Below are positions 59,564 to 64,000 of a stretch of 64,000 bases of DNA, one piece after another; the first letter of the stretch is position 1; each line of letters starts with the position of its first letter. The notes under the pieces are model-generated. The model saw only the letters and a program-made list of their open reading frames with translations. It did not search any database and was not told where the DNA came from. Made by a program: the position numbers and the translations under genes. The stretch comes from JABDFW01 sp035550215 (lineage in GTDB: Bacteria; Bacteroidota; Bacteroidia; Chitinophagales; Chitinophagaceae): assembly GCA_035550215.1 (NCBI GenBank), contig DASZPM010000007.1, forward strand, positions 262,660 through 326,659. The letters run 5' to 3'.

Positions 59564-60625
59564 CTAAATACTGCCGGCAGGTGGTTTAATGTATTGTTTA
59601 ATTGCATAAGCCATTTTGCCGGCATTTCCTTCTGCATAGACCTCTTTATGGATATTCAGAACGTCTGAGGAAAAAATTGACGTGTTATTGCTTGGGTCAC
59701 TCATAGTATATACAGGTATGCATTCTGTAAGCACGTATTGTTTTGTAGTTATATTATATATCACAACCGTAGTAACAATATCACGCTGGCCGGGTGCATT
59801 TATCAATAAAAACACAGGGTAATCAAGAAGCGTATTCCAGAAATTGATATTAAGCTTTGCATCAAAAAAAAGGTAATGCAGAAGATTTAGGTTTACCTGT
59901 TGTTCTGCAAGTATCTTTTGCAATGCAGCCAGGTTTTTGTGCATGTCAGCAAGAGGGTTGTACATGCCTTGCAAATCATAATATTGCACCCATTGCGCAA
60001 TCGCCTTGTTGTAATATTCAAGGTTCGGCGCGCCGATACCTAGTTTGTAATCAAAAGCATCATAACCCGGTACTACATAACCGGGATAAAAATACTGCAG
60101 ACCATTTTGCGTGCAGTAATCAATTTTAGTATAGATAAGACATTTACCAAGGCTATATTTTTTATAGGCAGGGTGATATATTGAAACAATTCCTTCGGCA
60201 CTTGTCTTACCGGTATCAAAAAAACCGCATGCAATAAGCTTGCCCCTGTCGCAGATATTTACCTGCCAGGTGTTGTAAATATTATAGCTGCGCCCGCCCG
60301 AAAGCAACTGGTGCAGTGTTGAATAGGCGTCAAATTTTATATTCGTTTTATATTTTTCGTATAGTATTTCATGTTGCCGTGTTACCTGGGCTGGCTTAAT
60401 TTCGACAGTAAAGTTTTTGATACCCTTTAGGGCAGATAAATGTTTAGCAGACGGAGTATATTCAGAAATATTAATTCTCAGCCATACGGCACTGTAAAAC
60501 TTGCTGTTAAAATGCAGGAAATGAGTGGTAAATATTGTTTGGTTCATCCTAAACCATCCCCGTGCTAAATAATTATCCAGTTCACTTGGCGTAATTGATT
60601 GTGGTGATTCAGATGATGCGAACAT
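59564..60625 (-). CDS. Arginine-tRNA-protein transferase-like protein
   Basis: 353-aa soluble protein resembling arginyl-/leucyl-tRNA-protein transferases of the ATE/Bpt superfamily, which add an amino acid to protein N-termini in the N-degron pathway. Seen: SELDNYLARGWFRMNQTIFTTHF, WLRINISEY, HEILYEKYKTNIKFD, LIACGFFDTGKTSAEGIVSIY and LGKCLIYTKIDYCTQNGLQYFYPGY (fragments quoted), which recall the ATE C-terminal GNAT-like domain. The N-terminal Cys cluster of eukaryotic ATE1 is absent. I did not find an N-degron partner (ClpS) in the window. Family membership is likely; the exact specificity is not. Confidence 0.7.
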   Translation of the reverse strand: MFASSESPQSITPSELDNYLARGWFRMNQTIFTTHFLHFNSKFYSAVWLRINISEYTPSAKHLSALKGIKNFTVEIKPAQVTRQHEILYEKYKTNIKFDAYSTLHQLLSGGRSYNIYNTWQVNICDRGKLIACGFFDTGKTSAEGIVSIYHPAYKKYSLGKCLIYTKIDYCTQNGLQYFYPGYVVPGYDAFDYKLGIGAPNLEYYNKAIAQWVQYYDLQGMYNPLADMHKNLAALQKILAEQQVNLNLLHYLFFDAKLNINFWNTLLDYPVFLLINAPGQRDIVTTVVIYNITTKQYVLTECIPVYTMSDPSNNTSIFSSDVLNIHKEVYAEGNAGKMAYAIKQYIKPPAGSI

Positions 60626-60836
60626 ATTGTCCAGGCTGTTATTGTGTAATGCGATATTACATGATTTTGTTTTTATAGAAGTTAAAATTGCCGCCCGGTG
60701 TCCCTATACTGGGTGAAAACCTAAATTACCTAAAATGTTGCGTAGCTAAGCAGCATTTTTTAATCCATTTTATATAAATGTGGGCAATGCAATATATTTT
60801 TCAATTAAATTTTCTTGATTTGCTTTTAATTTGTGT

Positions 60837-61427
60837 ATGATGAAAAATAAATCGCTGCCCTGTTTATTGTTTCTCGCGGTTACCTGTACTTGTCTTCATG
60901 CGCAAAAATTTGACACAACGGTAAAAATGAACAATGAAGGTTTCAGGGTTATATGCAGTAATAAAGACCTGGATAATAACTATGTCACTGTTCAGCCGGT
61001 TGGCATCACTCTTGACAACGCAAGGCAACTCGATTTTCCTGTAAGGGGAAAGGTAAGCAAGGCTGCTATTGACGACCTTAATAACGATGGTGAGCCTGAC
61101 CTGGTAATATGTATTTATGGTGGAGTTAACGGGGACATTGGGAGTGTGATAGGTGTTTCCTATATGAAGGCAGAGAAAACTGTTGTGCCTATTGTTTTCC
61201 CTGATATTTACAGTGACCCTAAAATACGCGAAGGGTATAAAGGGCACGATACCTTCTCACTTGTAATAGGTACGCTTCTGCGTAAGTTCCCGATTTACCT
61301 GCCGGGGGATGCGCCGGATAAACCAACAGGAGGTATAAGAACCGTACAATATAATGTAGTGCCTGGGGAGCAGGGCCGTTTATCTTTTAAGGTTCTGCGG
61401 TCTTATGAAACGCAACCGGAAAATTAA
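60837..61427 (+). CDS. Secreted protein with calcium-loop-like DxNxDG motif
   Basis: 196-aa exported protein: signal KNKSLPCLLFLAVTCTCLHAQ, then a beta-rich domain. The segment DDLNNDGEPDLVI (near 80-92) matches the DxNxDGxxD Ca2+-binding loop of FG-GAP/VCBS repeats, but only one unit is present. No function is recognised. ATG 60837 is preferred over a TTG two codons upstream; ATG 60840 is equally possible. It stands alone and ends at a strong bidirectional terminator. Confidence 0.7.
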   Translation: MMKNKSLPCLLFLAVTCTCLHAQKFDTTVKMNNEGFRVICSNKDLDNNYVTVQPVGITLDNARQLDFPVRGKVSKAAIDDLNNDGEPDLVICIYGGVNGDIGSVIGVSYMKAEKTVVPIVFPDIYSDPKIREGYKGHDTFSLVIGTLLRKFPIYLPGDAPDKPTGGIRTVQYNVVPGEQGRLSFKVLRSYETQPEN

Positions 61428-61457
61428 TGCCCGGCAGAAAATATGAAATAATTATTT

Positions 61458-61492
61458 AAAAGAGAAGTTATCTTCCAAATAACTTCTCTTTT
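61458..61492. terminator. Bidirectional intrinsic terminator between convergent genes
   Basis: AAAAGAGAAGTTAT and its exact complement flank a 7-base loop: a perfect 14-bp stem with A/T ends, 30 bases after the secreted protein and 32 bases after the MFS gene, usable from both sides. Confidence 0.85.
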
Positions 61493-61524
61493 AGCTTCCA
61501 ACAATCTACAACCGTTTAATAAAG

Positions 61525-62667
61525 TCACTCCTTTATTCTCCGCGAAAGTATTGTTGTGCCAAGGCCCAACAATGCAACCACGCTAAATGACCAGCGCAAA
61601 TTTGAAGCCTGCGCTATAAAGCCTATTAATGGCGGCCCCAACAAAAAGCCTAAAAAGCTGATGCTTGAAACTGCTGCAAGTGCTATGCCCGGCGATGTTT
61701 TTGACGACCGCCCTGCCAAAGCAAATACCATAGGGACAACGCATGACACACCGGCGCCTATCATAAAGCAGCCTATGGTGGCAGTAACCGTATAAGGAAA
61801 CAGCACAACAGTAAGAAGCCCGCCGGCAATAAATATTCCGCTGAATTGCAAAATACTTTTCACACCAAACCTTGTAACAAGTTTGTCACCCACAAAGCGG
61901 CCCCCCGCCATAGTTGCGGTAAAGGCTACATAGCCGATGGTTACAAATGTTTTTGTATTGATAACTTTTTGAAAATAAACACCACTCCAGTCTGCCATTG
62001 CGCCTTCACATAACATACAGCAAAAAGCTATAAGCCCTAACAGTAAAATGTCTTTTCCGGGTTTTACAAACAATGGCTGTTTGCTTTTTACATCATACTC
62101 ATTTGGCAAGGTGTATTTATATGCAGGAACCGACAGTATAGCGGTTAGCACACAAATAATAGCAAAATGCACCAGCGGAGGTATGCCTGCTGTAACAAAC
62201 AAACTGCCTATGGCCGCACCGGTAAACCCTGCAAGGCTCCATAAGCCGTGAAACGATGCCATTATAGACCTGCCGTACAATTTTTCAACGCCCACAGCCT
62301 GTGTGTTCATGGCTATGTTAACAAGGTTGGCCCACAAGCCGAAAAAGAAAAGACCGCAAATTAATTGCCAGGCGCTGGAAGTTAACGCAAGTAAAACCAG
62401 TGTAAGGGGATATAATATGGCAGCGCTTATAACCAACTGCCTGCTGCCAAACCGGCTTATAAGCCACCCTGATAACGGCAGACTAACCATTTGGCCAACC
62501 GGCAGGGCGAAGAGCACGGCGCCTAACGCAGCATCATTTAAATGAAGTGCATTTTTTATGTCGGGAATCCGGCTTGCCCAACTGGCAAATGTCAACCCGG
62601 CGATAAAGAAAAAGGTGCCTACCGCTACCCGGTAAGCCCTTGTATTTATACTTAGAGATACATTCAT
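61525..62667 (-). CDS. MFS transporter
   Basis: Inner-membrane secondary carrier (380 aa, 12 predicted helices) of the major facilitator superfamily. Seen: FFIAGLTFASWASRIPDIK in helix 1, ISRFGSRQLV in the loop 2-3 position that replaces the classical GxxxDRxGRR, and FVGDKLVTRFGVKSILQ in the equivalent second-half loop. The overall pattern is close to the YbjJ/fucose-permease-like group found widely in bacteria; the substrate is unknown. It follows the MGS-like gene by 75 bases on the same strand, so the two may be an operon. Confidence 0.85.
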   Translation of the reverse strand: MNVSLSINTRAYRVAVGTFFFIAGLTFASWASRIPDIKNALHLNDAALGAVLFALPVGQMVSLPLSGWLISRFGSRQLVISAAILYPLTLVLLALTSSAWQLICGLFFFGLWANLVNIAMNTQAVGVEKLYGRSIMASFHGLWSLAGFTGAAIGSLFVTAGIPPLVHFAIICVLTAILSVPAYKYTLPNEYDVKSKQPLFVKPGKDILLLGLIAFCCMLCEGAMADWSGVYFQKVINTKTFVTIGYVAFTATMAGGRFVGDKLVTRFGVKSILQFSGIFIAGGLLTVVLFPYTVTATIGCFMIGAGVSCVVPMVFALAGRSSKTSPGIALAAVSSISFLGFLLGPPLIGFIAQASNLRWSFSVVALLGLGTTILSRRIKE

Positions 62668-62742
62668 GTTTTGTTTCCTTTAGCTATTAATTTTTTTAAC
62701 AGGAAGTATTAAATACGGTGAGTTTAGTTCTTCTCTTTTTTC

Positions 62743-63225
62743 TCAGGCAGCATTATTTTTTTTTAGCTGCCTTGTACTGTTACCTGTATTATCATCTATC
62801 CCGATACATGCTGTTTTTACAGCATTTTTATTTACCATTAGCGGCGAGGTAATAATAAAATCCGCTGTCGTCTTATTATTTGCAATGATAATGTCTGCTT
62901 CCAGCGCAGTATGAATTATGCTTCTAATTCCATTTCTCTGCAGCGGTGTTTCGTCAGCTCCCCTGAATAAAATTACGGCATCAATTTTCCCGTCACTAAT
63001 CATGTTGCATAATTCCTGGTTACCCTCATAAGGCCCGTTTAAATAGCGTGTAACGGGTTTATTTAATGTCCCTTCCAGCATTTTGGCAGTATCGCCCGTA
63101 GCTATTATTTCATGTTTTTGTAAAATATCTTTGTTAAAGTACGACCATTCAATCAATTCTGTTTTCTTGTCCGGGTGCACGATAAAAGCTATTTGTTTTG
63201 TGCTGTTAATTGTTTTTGTCTTCAT
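62743..63225 (-). CDS. Methylglyoxal-synthase-like protein lacking catalytic residues
   Basis: 160-aa protein with the MGS-like fold: IAFIVHPDKKTELIEWS (12-28), HEIIATGDTAKML (38-50), the phosphate-loop region YLNGPYEGNQEL (61-72), DAVILFRGADETP and TTADFIITSPLM (119-130). In E. coli MgsA the base Asp71 lies in GPMGGDQ; here the site is Asn69. The PHDPDVKA segment carrying His98 and Asp101 is replaced by TPLQRNGI. It is therefore unlikely to make methylglyoxal from dihydroxyacetone phosphate. The phosphate-binding pocket is partly kept, so it may bind a phosphorylated ligand or have another role. It lies just upstream of the MFS gene. Confidence 0.8.
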   Translation of the reverse strand: MKTKTINSTKQIAFIVHPDKKTELIEWSYFNKDILQKHEIIATGDTAKMLEGTLNKPVTRYLNGPYEGNQELCNMISDGKIDAVILFRGADETPLQRNGIRSIIHTALEADIIIANNKTTADFIITSPLMVNKNAVKTACIGIDDNTGNSTRQLKKNNAA

Positions 63226-63254
63226 AATAGTTTAAATAATTTAACACTATACTA

Positions 63255-63288
63255 TAAAAAAATTGCCTGCTTAATACTGCAGGCAATT
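63255..63288 (-). terminator. Intrinsic terminator or attenuator upstream of the MGS-like gene
   Basis: AATTGCCTGC (63261-63270) pairs perfectly with GCAGGCAATT (63279-63288) around an 8-base loop; on the minus strand it is followed by seven T. It lies about 30 bases before the MGS-like ATG, and no minus-strand gene precedes it in the window, so it could act in the leader of that gene. Confidence 0.6.
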
Positions 63289-63518
63289 GTTATATGTGAA
63301 AAGCGTATTTTTTGTTGTTTTAACTTATAATATGTACTCTTTACACAATAATAATACCAATAATTAAAAAAGGTAACCCGTGTTTACATTTCCTTAATAT
63401 TATAGCAATTTACCGGTTGCAGAAAGATACTTGCAAAATTCTCATTAAGAACGCTTTACATAATTTTTTATAGTATTTTCCGCTTAAAAATGGTATGCGC
63501 CCCAGGTTAGATTGCCTC

Positions 63519-63896
63519 ATGGTAGCCAAAATATTCCTTGTCAGCCTTTTGTTCTCCTGCCAACAAGGCACACCTTCCTTTACACTTAGCCCTGCGGAGA
63601 AATACAGTTTTACCTCTATGGTGGATTGCAATATGGCTGAAGCGTGGGTGGGCGATACCTTTCGTATTTTTCCCGGTAAATATGGTGAGGATCCCTTATG
63701 GGGAAATGCACATGACCTGAAGTTTGCAGATGGCAGGAATGCAAATGAAGCATTTGGCCGTAATGCGAATGAATTTATTGAACCTGTAATGCCCCTTAAT
63801 ACAAAGCCCGGAACACCGGGTTTACACGGGGCCGTTTGGTTTGAAACAATATACCAGGATATTAGCGTTGCGTTTAGAATTCATTTAGTTCTTTGA
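63519..63896 (+). CDS. Lipoprotein of unknown function, possibly truncated
   Basis: 125-aa predicted lipoprotein. ATG 63519 gives the signal VAKIFLVSLLFSC (lipid Cys14); an ATG eight codons upstream adds a poor, charged start. The mature part has FTSMVDCNMAEAWVGDTFRI, YGEDPLWGNAHDLKFADG and NANEAFGRNANEFIEP, with no motif I know. It ends shortly after a compact segment LHGAVWFETIYQD in a hydrophobic tail, which reads more like the beginning of a longer domain than an end. A frameshift or truncation is possible. About 100 bases of AT-rich sequence remain to the window edge. Confidence 0.55.
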   Translation: MVAKIFLVSLLFSCQQGTPSFTLSPAEKYSFTSMVDCNMAEAWVGDTFRIFPGKYGEDPLWGNAHDLKFADGRNANEAFGRNANEFIEPVMPLNTKPGTPGLHGAVWFETIYQDISVAFRIHLVL

Positions 63897-64000
63897 AAGT
63901 ATTATCAGTATTGAGTTTGCGAAGATTTTTTGTTGGAAACGATTTGAAATTTTGAGAATTATGAATTTTGTAATTCATTGGTTTTCAATTATTATGAATC

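Noticed and set aside
63410..63631. 73-codon minus-strand ORF that might explain the terminator upstream of the MGS-like gene
   Set aside because: Mostly antisense to the lipoprotein at 63519 and without protein-like features.
1..64000. tRNA, rRNA, CRISPR arrays, prophage or toxin-antitoxin loci
   Set aside because: I scanned the intergenic regions for T-loop-like GTTCGA motifs, regular spaced repeats and phage genes, and found none convincing.

Overview
The window comes from a Bacteroidota chromosome, most likely the Chitinophagales/Chitinophagaceae branch. Several features point there: an sdhC-sdhA pair of the b-type cytochrome kind, a fused SecDF, a DUF2851 protein, a UbiA/KdsC/Maf/DUF2520 gene string, many short lipoprotein signals, no convincing Shine-Dalgarno sites, and repeated TAnnTTTGC boxes (the Bacteroidota -7 element) upstream of genes. 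Base composition is moderately AT-rich and even. I found no rRNA, tRNA, CRISPR array, prophage or complete insertion sequence. The assignment to family level is inference.

Layout. 1-5.7 kb: sdhC and the start of sdhA (minus), then a MacB-type permease, tsaD, and a secreted DUF5077-DUF3472-FKBP fusion. 5.7-11.7 kb: a secreted S15-type hydrolase, an unusual GAPDH paralogue, Kdo transferase, a conserved hypothetical and thymidine kinase. 11.7-16.3 kb: a minus-strand run of DUF2520, KdsC-like phosphatase, UbiA prenyltransferase, Maf and DUF2851. 16.4-23.1 kb: a four-helix protein, a small membrane protein, then an ECF sigma, anti-sigma, two DUF4097 proteins and an 808-aa ABC permease that read as one unit. 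23.2-26.9 kb: gamma-glutamyltransferase, a lipoprotein acetolactate decarboxylase and an Asp-box lipoprotein. 26.97-34.6 kb: a heavy-metal RND efflux island that contains a MITE-like element, a rotted second copy of the adaptor/pump genes, and two paralogous small exported proteins ending in PPPPKA. 34.7-44.2 kb: secDF, an FKBP lipoprotein, a CCDC81-type HU-domain protein, a YhhN protein, groEL/groES and a deacetylase lipoprotein. 44.4-54.8 kb: a surface-glycan island with glycosyltransferases, methyltransferases and a CDP-glucose-derived sugar pathway. 54.9-63.9 kb: membrane pyrophosphatase, NAD(P)HX repair enzyme, small lipoproteins, an arginyltransferase-like protein, an MFS carrier, a methylglyoxal-synthase-like protein without its catalytic residues, and a possibly truncated lipoprotein.

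How the genes work together. Kdo transferase and the KdsC-like phosphatase serve the LPS core. The 45.7-50.2 kb genes should make a CDP-activated 6-deoxyhexose, probably C-methylated because no 3-dehydrase (RfbH) gene is present, and the flanking glycosyltransferases would build it into surface polysaccharide. The efflux island is best read as a tandem duplication of a (small protein)-TolC-adaptor-pump unit followed by complementary gene loss.

The most interesting leads are the paired PPPPKA proteins and the duplicated efflux island, the branched-sugar pathway, the MITE with a 6-bp target duplication, the MGS-like protein with a leader terminator, the atypical GAPDH, and the FKBP fusion.
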